A DNA stretch of 64,000 bases from Phycicoccus sp. Root101 (GTDB lineage Bacteria; Actinomycetota; Actinomycetes; Actinomycetales; Dermatophilaceae): positions 353,888-417,887 of the forward strand of contig NZ_LMCM01000008.1 of NCBI RefSeq assembly GCF_001426245.1. The letters run 5' to 3'. The notes beneath the pieces were generated by a model. It ran no database searches and was not told the DNA's origin. It saw only the letters and a list, made by a program, of their open reading frames with translations. A program made the position numbers and the translations under genes. Positions 24,211 to 32,377 of this stretch are shown here, piece by piece; positions within the stretch are counted from its first letter, which is position 1; each line of letters starts with the position of its first letter.

Positions 24211-25187
24211 CCGGCATCCTCAAGACCACCGAGAAGAACCTCATGGTCTTCTCCGGCAGGGCCCACCCCGGGCTCGCCGAGGACGTCGCCCGGATGCTGG
24301 GGACCGGCCTCGTGCCGACCAGCGCCTACGACTTCGCGAACGGTGAGATCTACGTGCGGTACGAGGAGTCGGTGCGCGGCTCCGACGCGTTCGTGATCCA
24401 GAGCCACACCGCGCCGCTCAACGAGGCGATCATGGAGCAGCTCATCATGATCGACGCGCTCAAGCGCGCCTCCGCCAAGCGCATCACCGTGGTGCTGCCG
24501 TTCTACGGGTACGCCCGTCAGGACAAGAAGCACCGTGGTCGTGAGCCGATCTCGGCCCGCCTCATGGCCGACCTGTTCAAGACCGCCGGGGCCAACCGCC
24601 TCATGGCCGTCGACCTGCACACCGCGCAGATCCAGGGGTTCTTCGACGGTCCCGTCGACCACCTCATGGCGCTGCCGATCCTGTCGGACTACGTGCGCGA
24701 GAAGTACGGGAACGAGAAGCTCGCGGTCGTCTCGCCCGACGCCGGTCGTATCAAGGTCGCCGAGCAGTGGTCCGAGCGCCTCGGTCACGCGCCGCTGGCG
24801 TTCATCCACAAGACGCGGGACATCAACCGGCCGAACGAGACCGTCGCGAACCGGGTCGTCGGTGAGGTCAAGGGCCGCATCTGCGTCCTGGTCGACGACA
24901 TGATCGACACCGGCGGCACCATCACGAAGGCCGCCGACGCCCTCATGGCGGACGGTGCGGCCGGCGTGGTCATCGCCGCGACGCACGCGATCCTCTCCGG
25001 TCCTGCGGTCGACCGGCTCAAGGCCTGCACCGCGCAGGAGGTCATCGTCACCGACACGCTGCCGATCGACGAGGCGCACGACTTCGACAAGCTGACGACC
25101 TTGTCGATCGCCCCGCTCATCAGCCGTGCGATCCAGGAGGTCTTCGAGGACGGCTCGGTGACGAGCCTGTTCGACGGCCACGCCTGA
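24207..25187 (+). CDS. prs: Ribose-phosphate pyrophosphokinase
   Basis: Makes PRPP from ribose-5-phosphate and ATP for nucleotide, histidine and NAD synthesis. 326 residues. Visible motifs: NLMVFSGRAHPGLAEDVARM at the N-terminus, LPFYGYARQDKKHRGREPIS near residue 97, the divalent-metal/ribose segment AVDLHTAQIQGFFDGPVDHL near 133, and the PRPP-binding loop VLVDDMIDTGGTITKAADAL near 230. The GTG start overlaps the glmU stop, so translation is coupled. The gene is full-length with no oddities. Confidence 0.97.
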   Translation: MTGILKTTEKNLMVFSGRAHPGLAEDVARMLGTGLVPTSAYDFANGEIYVRYEESVRGSDAFVIQSHTAPLNEAIMEQLIMIDALKRASAKRITVVLPFYGYARQDKKHRGREPISARLMADLFKTAGANRLMAVDLHTAQIQGFFDGPVDHLMALPILSDYVREKYGNEKLAVVSPDAGRIKVAEQWSERLGHAPLAFIHKTRDINRPNETVANRVVGEVKGRICVLVDDMIDTGGTITKAADALMADGAAGVVIAATHAILSGPAVDRLKACTAQEVIVTDTLPIDEAHDFDKLTTLSIAPLISRAIQEVFEDGSVTSLFDGHA

Positions 25188-25233
25188 GCACAGTGCGTCC
25201 ACGCTGCGAGGACAGGGCCACCGTCGCCTCGGG

Positions 25234-25785
25234 TCAGCCGGTCGAGGCCCTGCGCGCCCGGTAGGCGGCGACGTTGGCGCGGTTCCCGCAACCGCCGTCG
25301 CAGTAGCGCTTCGACCTGTTCTTCGACAGGTCGACGACGACGTCCTCGCAGTCGTCGGCCGCGCACGTGCGCAGCCGGGCCAGCTCGTCGGCGCGGATCA
25401 CGTCGACCATCGCCATGGCCGCCTCGACGGCCATCCGGGTCGACAGCGGGGCCTCGGGCGGCGTCGCGTGCAGGTGCCAGGTCCACCCGTCGTGGCGCAC
25501 GAGCTGGGGGAGGGCGTCGGCCTCGGCGAGCAGCGTGTTGACGAGCTCGACGGCGCGGTCCGTGTCCGCGGTCCACAGCTCGCGCAACCGCGGCCTGAGG
25601 GCGCGCACCGCCTCGAGCTCGGCGGCGTCGTGGGCGCGCGAACCGGTCCACTGCCACTCGCGCACGAACGTGTCGAGCTGGGGGAGGGTCTGCAGGTCGT
25701 CGGTGTCCGTGGGCAGGGTCGCGGCCGTGTTGACCAGGGCCGCGCAGCCGCGCAAGGCTTCCTCGGTGTCATGGGCGAACAACAT
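25234..25785 (-). CDS. ABATE/CGNR zinc-finger regulator
   Basis: A 183-residue putative transcription regulator. The N-terminal part (FAHDTEEALRGCAALVNTAA) resembles the ABATE domain, and the C-terminus has the treble-clef CGNR zinc finger: CAADDCEDVVVDLSKNRSKR, then YCDGGCGNRANVAAYRARRA, with four Cys ligands. ATG 25785 is chosen over ATG 25800 because GGAG lies 5 nt upstream. A strong TATACT hexamer (25821-25826, minus strand) drives it. It is divergent from an EamA transporter that it may control, a common arrangement for such regulators. Confidence 0.88.
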   Translation of the reverse strand: MLFAHDTEEALRGCAALVNTAATLPTDTDDLQTLPQLDTFVREWQWTGSRAHDAAELEAVRALRPRLRELWTADTDRAVELVNTLLAEADALPQLVRHDGWTWHLHATPPEAPLSTRMAVEAAMAMVDVIRADELARLRTCAADDCEDVVVDLSKNRSKRYCDGGCGNRANVAAYRARRASTG

Positions 25786-25820
25786 GTTGACTCCTGACAT
25801 GGACCATCGGTACCGTCACG

Positions 25821-25826
25821 AGTATA
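25821..25826 (-). promoter_or_regulatory. -10 element TATACT for the CGNR gene
   Basis: Read on the minus strand, TATACT is a near-consensus -10 box. It would start RNA near 25814, giving a leader of about 30 nt before the ATG at 25785. It lies in the 89-bp divergent region shared with the EamA gene. Confidence 0.55.
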
Positions 25827-25874
25827 AGGAGTTTTGATCCTGACAAGATCCCTGACGACGAAGCGAGGCGTGTC

Positions 25875-26849
25875 ATGCACCCACGGTCCACCGCGGTCGG
25901 CCTCTGGCTCGCCCTCGCGTCGGCGGCGACGTTCGGCAGCAGCGGCCCGTTCGCCAAGTCCCTGCTCGTCGAGGGCTGGAGCTCGGGGGCGATCGTCCTG
26001 CTCCGCGTCGCCGGCGCCACGCTCGTCCTCGCCGTCCCGACCGTGCTCGCCCTGCGTGGTCGGTGGCACCTCGTGCGGGAGAACCTCGCTGCCGTCCTCA
26101 CGTATGGCGCCGTGGCCGTCGCCGGCTGCCAGGTCGCCTACTTCTACGCGGTCCAGCGCCTCGACGTCGGGGTCGCCCTGCTGCTGGAGTACCTCGGTGT
26201 CGTCCTCGTGGTGCTGTTCGTCTGGGCGCGCACCCGGCGGGCCCCCAGTGCCCTCACCGGGCTCGGGGTCGTGCTCGCGATCGGCGGGCTCGCGCTCGTG
26301 CTCGACCTCGGTGGCCAGGCCGCGCCCGACCTCGTCGGTGTCGGCTGGGGGCTGGTCGCCGCCGCGGGCCTGGCGACCTTCTTCGTCCTCGCGGCCGAGG
26401 AGAGCCACCTCCCGCCGGTCGCCCTGGCCGGTCTCGGCATGGGCGCCGGTGCGGTCGGCCTCGGTGTGCTCGGTGCGGTCGGTGTGCTGCCGATGCACTT
26501 CGTCGCCACCGACGTGGTCCTGCGCGGCGCGGACGTGCCCTGGTGGGTCGCGGTCGGTGAGCTGGCCCTCGTGGCCGCCGCCGCGGCATACCTGCTCGGG
26601 GTCACGGCCGCCCGCATACTCGGCTCCACGGTCGCGTCCTTCGTGGGGCTGACCGAGGTGCTCTTCGCGGTGCTGTTCGCGTGGGTGCTGCTGGGCGAGC
26701 TGCCGGGCCTGGTCCAGCTGCTCGGCGGGGTCTGCATCGTCGGGGGCGTGGTCGCCGTCCGCCTCGGCGAGCTGCGCCGCGAGCGTTCGGCCCGGGCGAC
26801 GGCCGCGGCGGACGACGCGGATTTCCCTCTCCCCGCAGGCGTCGCCTAG
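25875..26849 (+). CDS. EamA-family (DMT) transporter
   Basis: A 324-residue membrane protein with ten hydrophobic helices arranged as two five-helix EamA repeats, the drug/metabolite transporter layout. The first repeat runs from VGLWLALASAATFGSSGPFA; the second includes GVGWGLVAAAGLATFFVLAA and ends FVGLTEVLFAVLFAWVLLGE, a typical EamA signature near the last helices. Probably an exporter of amino acids or small metabolites; the substrate is not predictable. ATG 25875 is preceded by GAGG. The adjacent divergent CGNR regulator may control it. Confidence 0.9.
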   Translation: MHPRSTAVGLWLALASAATFGSSGPFAKSLLVEGWSSGAIVLLRVAGATLVLAVPTVLALRGRWHLVRENLAAVLTYGAVAVAGCQVAYFYAVQRLDVGVALLLEYLGVVLVVLFVWARTRRAPSALTGLGVVLAIGGLALVLDLGGQAAPDLVGVGWGLVAAAGLATFFVLAAEESHLPPVALAGLGMGAGAVGLGVLGAVGVLPMHFVATDVVLRGADVPWWVAVGELALVAAAAAYLLGVTAARILGSTVASFVGLTEVLFAVLFAWVLLGELPGLVQLLGGVCIVGGVVAVRLGELRRERSARATAAADDADFPLPAGVA

Positions 26850-26996
26850 ACTCTCCGGGTTGCCTCGGCGAGGGACACTGCACGGCTGCCACCACCTGGG
26901 GGCCGGTCACGTCCGTAATTCGACGCGGTGTGGTCTCCGTGCTGCGCCCCGCGTCGAGGCCCACCGCCTACTCGAGTCCCCGTCCAAGGAGTCCCC

Positions 26997-27692
26997 GTGT
27001 CTGACACCAACCTCACGCTCAACGCCGAGAAGCGCACGCAGTTCGGCAAGGGCGCCGCGCGCAAGATCCGCCGCGACCACAAGATCCCCGCCGTCATGTA
27101 CGGCCACGGCGCGGAGCCGGTGCACATCACCCTCCCCGGCCACGAGACGATGATGGCGCTCAAGACCGCCAACGCCCTCCTCACCATCGTCATCGACGGT
27201 GACGAGCAGCTCGCCCTGGCCAAGGACGTGCAGCGCGACGCCATCAAGCCGGTCATCGAGCACATCGACCTCGTCGTCGTCCGCAAGGGCGAGAAGGTCA
27301 CCGTGGACGTGCCCGTGCACCTCGAGGGCGACGCCGCCCCCGAGACCGTGGTCACGCTGGACTCCCAGACCCTGCAGCTCGAGGTCGAGGCCACCCACAT
27401 CCCCGAGAACATCGTCATCTCGGTCGAGGGCCTCCAGGCCGGCACGCAGATCAAGGCGTCCGACGTCGAGCTGCCCCGCGGCGCGACGCTGATCGTCGAC
27501 GAGGAGACCCTCGTCGTCAACATCACCCAGCAGATCTCGCAGGAGGAGCTGGACGCCGAGCTCGCCGAGGCCGAGGAAGAGGCCGGCATCGAGCGCGAGG
27601 AGTCCGACGAGGACGCCGCCGCCCAGGGCGACTCCGCTGCTGCCGAGGGCGAGTCCACGGACGGCGCGAAGGCCGAGTCCGAGGACGCCTGA
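26997..27692 (+). CDS. rplY: 50S ribosomal protein L25/general stress protein Ctc
   Basis: 231 residues: an N-terminal L25 domain ([29 protein letters not shown]) that binds 5S rRNA, followed by the C-terminal TL5/Ctc domain (about 100-190, including [16 protein letters not shown] and [20 protein letters not shown]). The last ~45 residues are a very acidic tail rich in Glu, Asp and Ala, as in other actinobacterial L25 proteins. GTG 26997 has AAGGAG 5 nt upstream and matches the family start, so longer in-frame readings were rejected. It is followed by two hairpins and pth. Confidence 0.95.
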   Translation: MSDTNLTLNAEKRTQFGKGAARKIRRDHKIPAVMYGHGAEPVHITLPGHETMMALKTANALLTIVIDGDEQLALAKDVQRDAIKPVIEHIDLVVVRKGEKVTVDVPVHLEGDAAPETVVTLDSQTLQLEVEATHIPENIVISVEGLQAGTQIKASDVELPRGATLIVDEETLVVNITQQISQEELDAELAEAEEEAGIEREESDEDAAAQGDSAAAEGESTDGAKAESEDA

Positions 27693-27700
27693 GTCCCACC

Positions 27701-27720
27701 GGCACGGCGCGAGCCGTGCC
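27701..27720 (+). terminator. 8-bp hairpin with GCGA tetraloop after rplY
   Basis: GGCACGGC-GCGA-GCCGTGCC is a perfect stem capped by a GNRA-type tetraloop, 8 bp after the rplY stop. Compact and stable, likely the first terminator or an mRNA 3'-end stabiliser. Confidence 0.55.
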
Positions 27721-27770
27721 ACAGGGGCGGCCCAGCGGCCGCGCCACAGGCTCCACCACTGCTCCACACC

Positions 27771-27803
27771 GGAAGGCCGGGTCCGCGACGGACCCGGCCT
27801 TCC
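27771..27803 (+). terminator. Perfect 14-bp hairpin between rplY and pth
   Basis: 27771-27784 pairs with 27790-27803 around the loop GCGAC. It ends 2 bp before the CATACT hexamer of the pth promoter, so transcription ends and restarts within about 20 bp. Confidence 0.75.
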
Positions 27804-27805
27804 GG

Positions 27806-27811
27806 CATACT
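27806..27811 (+). promoter_or_regulatory. -10 element CATACT for pth
   Basis: CATACT is followed by 8 nt and the GTG at 27820. pth is therefore probably leaderless or nearly so. Confidence 0.45.
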
Positions 27812-27819
27812 TGCCGCCC

Positions 27820-28422
27820 GTGAGTGCAGACGGGACGTGGCTGGTGGTCGGGCTCGGCAACCCCGGGCCCACCTACGCGGGAAACCGCCACAACGTCGGT
27901 GCGATGGTCGTCGACGAGCTGGCCCGACGGGGGTCGGCGTCCCTCACGAAGCACAAGGCGCGGGCCGTGGCGGCGACGATCAGGATCGGCATGCTGCCCG
28001 GCGGCGCTCCCGGCCCCCGCGCTGTCATCGGCGTCCCGCTGTCGTACATGAACGAGTCCGGCGGTCCGGTGAAGGCCCTCATGTCCTTCTTCTCCGTGGA
28101 CCCCGACCACCTCGTGGTCATCCACGACGAGCTCGACATCCCTGCCGGTGACGTCCGGCTCAAGAAGGGCGGCGGCGAGGGCGGCCACAACGGCCTGCGC
28201 TCGATCAGCTCCTCCCTGGGCACCAAGGACTACCTGCGCGTGCGGGTGGGGATCGGGCGCCCGCCCGGCCGGATGGACGCCGCCGACTTCGTCCTGCGCG
28301 ACTTCTCACCGACCGAGCGCAAGGAGCTGCCGTTCCTGCTCGATGCCGCCGCCGACGCGGCGGAGATGGTCGTCACCGAGGGGCTGCAGACGGCCCAGCA
28401 GAAGTTCCACAGCCCCGCCTGA
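27820..28422 (+). CDS. pth: Peptidyl-tRNA hydrolase
   Basis: Releases peptides from prematurely dissociated peptidyl-tRNA. 200 residues. The family motifs are all visible: [20 protein letters not shown] with the catalytic His in NRHNVG (near residue 22), [14 protein letters not shown] near 70, [20 protein letters not shown] near 98 and [20 protein letters not shown] near 117. GTG 27820 is chosen because the [12 protein letters not shown] block starts there and a -10-like CATACT lies just upstream. In other actinobacteria pth and mfd are close neighbours; here a 24-kb polysaccharide island separates them. Confidence 0.97.
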   Translation: MSADGTWLVVGLGNPGPTYAGNRHNVGAMVVDELARRGSASLTKHKARAVAATIRIGMLPGGAPGPRAVIGVPLSYMNESGGPVKALMSFFSVDPDHLVVIHDELDIPAGDVRLKKGGGEGGHNGLRSISSSLGTKDYLRVRVGIGRPPGRMDAADFVLRDFSPTERKELPFLLDAAADAAEMVVTEGLQTAQQKFHSPA

Positions 28423-28776
28423 GGCCTGCTGCTCCTCCCGTCCACCCCTCGGGGCGGGGCGCGGGAGTGACTATTTTTGGGACTAGTTCCTTTTGCGTAT
28501 CCCTACGTCAGGCGAACGGTGCCGAGGGTCGACCCCTTCGTCCCTGCGGGACCGAGCGAACGGCTCGTGTTCGCGAACTCCACCATCGGTATGAGGTGAG
28601 TACGTAGACAGCGCTACTCCACCTGGGGTGGATCACCGTCCGTTGCGCGGCGTACAGGTCGAAACCCTTGTCCTGCAAGGCTGGCGGAGCCGGTTGATGA
28701 CTTCTGCAGGAGCCATTAACAGGTCGACCGTGGGGGTCTACCTTCGGCCGAAAGCGATGCGCAAGGGGTGCAAGTC
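28423..28776 (+). promoter_or_regulatory. Control region of the polysaccharide island (plus-strand operon)
   Basis: 354 bp with no ORF. A G/C-rich hairpin near 28440-28460 followed by ATTTTT (28473-28478) is a likely pth terminator. An unusually AT-rich patch holds GGGACTAGT (28479-28487) and TCCCTACGT (28500-28508), motifs also found at the other end of the island. Inverted repeats follow: GGTGAGTA/TACTCCACC (28595-28623), CCACC-TGG-GGTGG (28619-28631), TCCTGCA/TGCAGGA (28671/28705) and the palindrome TTCGGCCGAA (28743-28752). ACAGGTCGA occurs twice (28654 and 28719). Together they suggest a regulated promoter and structured leader. Confidence 0.5.
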
Positions 28777-30363
28777 ATGACGGATCTCGCGGGGGCGGAT
28801 TCCGTGTCGTCGATCCCGACACCAGCGCCGGTGCAGGTGCCGGTCCAGGTGCCGTCGGACGACCTCATCGGACGACCGACGACGCCGACCGAGGCCATCG
28901 GGACGGCCGGGCTCGTCGGGACGCACGACTGGGCGGGGGTGGCGCCCGAGCACCCGGCCAAGCAGTCCTGGTACCTGCGCTACCGCTCCAAGGCGGTCGC
29001 CGTGGACATCGCCGGCGCCGTCGTCGCCGGGCTGCTGTGCACCTTCGTCCCCATCGGTGACGCCCCGCTGGTCGACCGCGGCCTGGTCGCGCTCGCCCTC
29101 CCCGGCGCCTGGTACCTCGCGATCCTGCTCTGCCACGGCTACGAGCGGCGCTACCTCGGGATCACCGCCGACGAGTACCGCGCCATCGGCCGGGCCGTCG
29201 TCGGGCTGGTCGTGTCGGTCGCCGTCCTGTCCTGGCTCGTCCACGCCGAAATCGCCCGCGGGCTGGTGCTCACCGCTGCCCCGCCGCTGCTCGTCCTCGG
29301 CCTGCTCGGCCGCCACCTCCTGCGTCGTGGCCTGCTGGCCCGCCGCGAGGTCGGCATCGACTCCCAGCGCACCGTGGTCATCGGCAACGTCCGTACCGTC
29401 GCCCCCCTCATCCGCCAGCTCCGCCGCGCGCCCGGCGAGGGCATGCAGGTCGTCGGCGCGTGCGTCTCCGGCATCGCGACCGAGGGCGACTTCTCCACCG
29501 AGATCGAGGGCGTGCCGGTCTTCGGCTACCCCGACGAGGCGATGTACGCCATCGACCTGCTCGACGCCGAGGTCGTGGCCGTGTCCAGCGACCCCGAGCT
29601 CAGCGGCCCCAGCCTGCGTCGCCTGGCATGGAGCCTCGAGGAGCGCGCCGTCGACCTCGTCATCGCCCCCGGCCTCTTCGAGGTGGCCGGCCCGCGACTG
29701 AGCATCCGCCCCTCTGCCGGCATGCCGCTGCTGCACGTGGAGCGGCCCGCGATGTCGGGCGCTCGCCGTGTGTTCAAGCGCACCGTCGACCTGGTCCTGG
29801 GGGTCGTGCTCATCGTCCTGGCCGCCCCGGTCCTGCTCGGCATCGCCGTCGCGATCCGCCTGGACTCACCCGGTGGCGTCATCTTCCGCCAAACCCGGGT
29901 CGGTGCCCGCGGCGAGACGTTCCAGATGCTCAAGTTCCGCACCATGGTCGTCGACGCCGAGCAGCGCAAGGCCGAGCTCGTCACCGCGGTGGACGCCGGC
30001 AACACGGTCCTGTTCAAGATGCGCCGCGACCCGCGCGTCACCTCGGTCGGCCGGATCCTGCGCCGACTGTCCATCGACGAGGTCCCCCAGCTCATCAACG
30101 TCATCCGAGGCGAGATGTCGCTGGTCGGTCCGCGGCCACCGCTGCCCTCCGAGGTCGCCGGCTACGAGTCGGACGCCACCCGCCGCCTGCGGGTCAAGCC
30201 GGGCCTCACCGGTCTGTGGCAGGTGAGCGGACGCAGCGACCTGTCCTGGGACGAGTCCCTGCGGCTGGACCTCTGGTACGTCGACAACTGGTCCCTGCTG
30301 CTGGACCTGCAGATCATCGTGCGCACCGCCAAGGCCGTCCTGCGTGGGACGGGGGCGTACTGA
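28777..30363 (+). CDS. Polyprenyl-phosphate sugar-1-phosphate transferase (priming enzyme)
   Basis: Starts the polysaccharide repeat by transferring sugar-1-phosphate from a UDP-sugar to undecaprenyl phosphate. 528 residues: four predicted N-terminal helices, a Rossmann-like central domain (TVVIGNVRTVAPLIRQLRRA), another helix (RTVDLVLGVVLIVLAAPVLL) and the conserved C-terminal bacterial sugar transferase domain with FRQTRVGARGETFQMLKFRT, MRRDPRVTSVGRILRRLSID, EVPQLINVIRGEMSLVGPRP and PGLTGLWQVSGRSDLSW. This WcaJ/WbaP-like layout is standard. ATG 28777 has AAGGGG 8 nt upstream. It is the first gene of the plus-strand operon; the next gene overlaps its stop (TGATG). Confidence 0.95.
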   Translation: MTDLAGADSVSSIPTPAPVQVPVQVPSDDLIGRPTTPTEAIGTAGLVGTHDWAGVAPEHPAKQSWYLRYRSKAVAVDIAGAVVAGLLCTFVPIGDAPLVDRGLVALALPGAWYLAILLCHGYERRYLGITADEYRAIGRAVVGLVVSVAVLSWLVHAEIARGLVLTAAPPLLVLGLLGRHLLRRGLLARREVGIDSQRTVVIGNVRTVAPLIRQLRRAPGEGMQVVGACVSGIATEGDFSTEIEGVPVFGYPDEAMYAIDLLDAEVVAVSSDPELSGPSLRRLAWSLEERAVDLVIAPGLFEVAGPRLSIRPSAGMPLLHVERPAMSGARRVFKRTVDLVLGVVLIVLAAPVLLGIAVAIRLDSPGGVIFRQTRVGARGETFQMLKFRTMVVDAEQRKAELVTAVDAGNTVLFKMRRDPRVTSVGRILRRLSIDEVPQLINVIRGEMSLVGPRPPLPSEVAGYESDATRRLRVKPGLTGLWQVSGRSDLSWDESLRLDLWYVDNWSLLLDLQIIVRTAKAVLRGTGAY

Positions 30364-31058
30364 TGTCCCTGCGCCGCCTCCCCGCCGTCCTCGTCGTCGG
30401 TGCCGTCACCGCCGCCCTCCTGTCCGGTTGCTCGGGCGACCGCACGTCGCCCACCGCCGCCAGCAGCACCGCGGCCGTCGGCCCGGTCGCGTCGTCGAGC
30501 TCCTCGAGCGCGAGCCCGTCGGCGACCACGACGCCTGACGACGCCGAGAGCCCGACCACGTCGGCCACCGTGCCGCCGCCCCTGCCGCAGCCGGTGGCGT
30601 CGGTCCCGAAGGTCAAGCGTTCCGGCCAGCCGTCCTCGCCGTCGGTCACCGCACCGGCCGCGAAGTTCACCGCGCCGGTCACCTACCCCGACGGGGTCCG
30701 CCTCGACATCGTCCGGACCGTGCGGGCCACCGAGACCGGTCACGGCCCCGGGGTCATGGCCGGCCGCAAGTACGTCCGCTTCGAGCTCAAGCTCACCAAC
30801 GGCTCGGCCAAGGCGATCAACCTCAACCAGGTCGTCCTCACGACCTACTACTCCGCGTCCAAGCAGCTGGCCGCCCCGGTCTACACCGAGAGCGCCAAGA
30901 CCTACGACTTCTCCGGCATCGTCAAGCCCGGCGCCTCCGCGACGGCGTTCTACGCCTTCGCCGTGCCGGACTCCGGGCTGAAGAAGCTGACCATGGTCGT
31001 CGACTTCGACGGCACCCACACCTCGGCCACCTACTCCGGCGCGGTCGTGGTCTCGTGA
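30363..31058 (+). CDS. Lipoprotein with a C-terminal beta domain
   Basis: 231 residues. A lipoprotein signal (AVLVVGAVTAALLSGC, lipobox LSGC near residue 23) is followed by ~70 residues rich in Ser, Thr, Pro and Ala, then a beta-sandwich-like domain with VRLDIVRTVRATETGHGPGV and KYVRFELKLTNGSAKAINLN, similar in layout to DUF4352/telomeric-repeat-binding-like extracellular domains. It is coupled to the priming transferase (TGATG) and to the flippase (GTGA). A role in polymer export or assembly at the outer face of the membrane is inferred from context only. Confidence 0.8.
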   Translation: MSLRRLPAVLVVGAVTAALLSGCSGDRTSPTAASSTAAVGPVASSSSSSASPSATTTPDDAESPTTSATVPPPLPQPVASVPKVKRSGQPSSPSVTAPAAKFTAPVTYPDGVRLDIVRTVRATETGHGPGVMAGRKYVRFELKLTNGSAKAINLNQVVLTTYYSASKQLAAPVYTESAKTYDFSGIVKPGASATAFYAFAVPDSGLKKLTMVVDFDGTHTSATYSGAVVVS

Positions 31059-32377
31059 GCCACCACCGGGGCCTGCCGACGGGACGTCTGCGCGCGCTCG
31101 TCACGTCGCACGCCTCGGGCGCCCTCGTCGCACAGGTCTGGCAGGCGGCGACCAGCTTCGTGCTCCAGGTCGTGGCCGCGCACGTGCTCGGTGCGAAGGG
31201 TCTCGGCCTCGTCTCGCTCTGCCTGGGCACCATCGTGCTGGTCACCGCGGTCACGAGCGGATTCGTGGGCGACTCGCTCACCGTGCTCGACCGCGCGGAC
31301 TCCCGCGTCCGTGGTGGCCTGCAGTGGTGGGCCCTCGTGCTCGGCACCGCTGGTCCGGCCCTGGCCGCCGCGGTGCTGTGGGGCACGGGTTCGCTCGACG
31401 CCGCCGAGGCCGGGTTGTTCCTGCTCGCCGCGGCCCTGTTCGCGGTCGAGGAGGTGGGGCGCCGGCTGCTGATGGCGTCGCTGCGCTTCTGGCGGCTCGT
31501 GGTCGTCGACTCCGTCGCCCTGGCCACGGCGGTCGCGGCGCTGGTGGCGTTCGGCCTGGCCGGCACCATCACCCTCGGGAGCTTCCTGGGCGCCGTCGCC
31601 CTCGGGCAGGCGACCGGGTTGCTCACCGTGGCCGCCATGCTGGCGCCGTCGGAGCGGTGGGCTGCTCCCGTCCGTGGCGGCGCCGTGCGTGACGTCGCGT
31701 CCTTCGGCGTATGGCGCGGGGCGCAGGTCGCGGTCAACCCCGGCGTCTTCACGGCGTTCCGCCTGCTCGTCGTGGCGGTGGCCGGGGCCGCGGCGCTGGG
31801 TCACCTCGAAGCCGCCCGGATCCTCGTGGCACCCGCCCTGCTCATGGTCCAGGGGCTCGGGTCGTACCTGCTCGCGTCCTACGGGCGCGACCGTTCCCTC
31901 GCCCTGACTGCGCTCGTCACCCGGGCGCGTCGGGGCAGCACCGCTCTCGTCCTCGGTGCCCTCGGTGCCGGCCTCCTGATCTGGTTGGCTGCGCCCCTCG
32001 TCGGACCGTGGGTCACCGGTGACGGGTTCACCGTCCCCCTGCTCGCCGTGGCCGGCTGGGCCTGCTACGCCGCGGCCATCGCGTCGATGCAGCCGTTCGT
32101 CAGCCTCGCCGCTGCTCGCGGACGCCAGCGCGCGATGCTCGGCGTCCGGCTCCTGGACGCCGCGGTCTCGCTCGTCGCGCTCGTCGCCTGGTTGCTCGCC
32201 GACCTGCCCACGGCCGCAACGCCGTTCGTCCTCGCCCTCGGACCGGTCGCAGCCGGCCTGGTCACCCGCTTCGTCGTCCTCACCCCGATGCTCCGCATGG
32301 AGCAGTCAGTCACCACCAGCGCCCCGGCGGTCCCCGCCCCCGCGCAGCCCCGAGAGGCAGCACACCATGCACGTTGA
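31055..32377 (+). CDS. Flippase-like polysaccharide export membrane protein
   Basis: A 440-residue protein with 12-14 hydrophobic helices, consistent with the MOP/Wzx-like flippase fold that moves lipid-linked repeat units across the membrane. The N-terminus SHASGALVAQVWQAATSFVL then VVAAHVLGAKGLGLVSLCLG matches the opening of such proteins, where helix 1 is followed by a G-x-G-L segment. No canonical charged motif is visible, so the assignment relies on topology and location between the priming enzyme and secreted proteins. Its GTG overlaps the lipoprotein stop, and its 3' end overlaps the next ORF by 11 nt. Confidence 0.8.
   Translation: MSHHRGLPTGRLRALVTSHASGALVAQVWQAATSFVLQVVAAHVLGAKGLGLVSLCLGTIVLVTAVTSGFVGDSLTVLDRADSRVRGGLQWWALVLGTAGPALAAAVLWGTGSLDAAEAGLFLLAAALFAVEEVGRRLLMASLRFWRLVVVDSVALATAVAALVAFGLAGTITLGSFLGAVALGQATGLLTVAAMLAPSERWAAPVRGGAVRDVASFGVWRGAQVAVNPGVFTAFRLLVVAVAGAAALGHLEAARILVAPALLMVQGLGSYLLASYGRDRSLALTALVTRARRGSTALVLGALGAGLLIWLAAPLVGPWVTGDGFTVPLLAVAGWACYAAAIASMQPFVSLAAARGRQRAMLGVRLLDAAVSLVALVAWLLADLPTAATPFVLALGPVAAGLVTRFVVLTPMLRMEQSVTTSAPAVPAPAQPREAAHHAR

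Noticed and set aside
28560..28776. Cyclic-di-GMP (GEMM) riboswitch in the island leader
   Set aside because: A GCAAGGC...GGAGCC hairpin looked suggestive, but the conserved GGGCAAACC and GGACGCAAAGC segments are absent.
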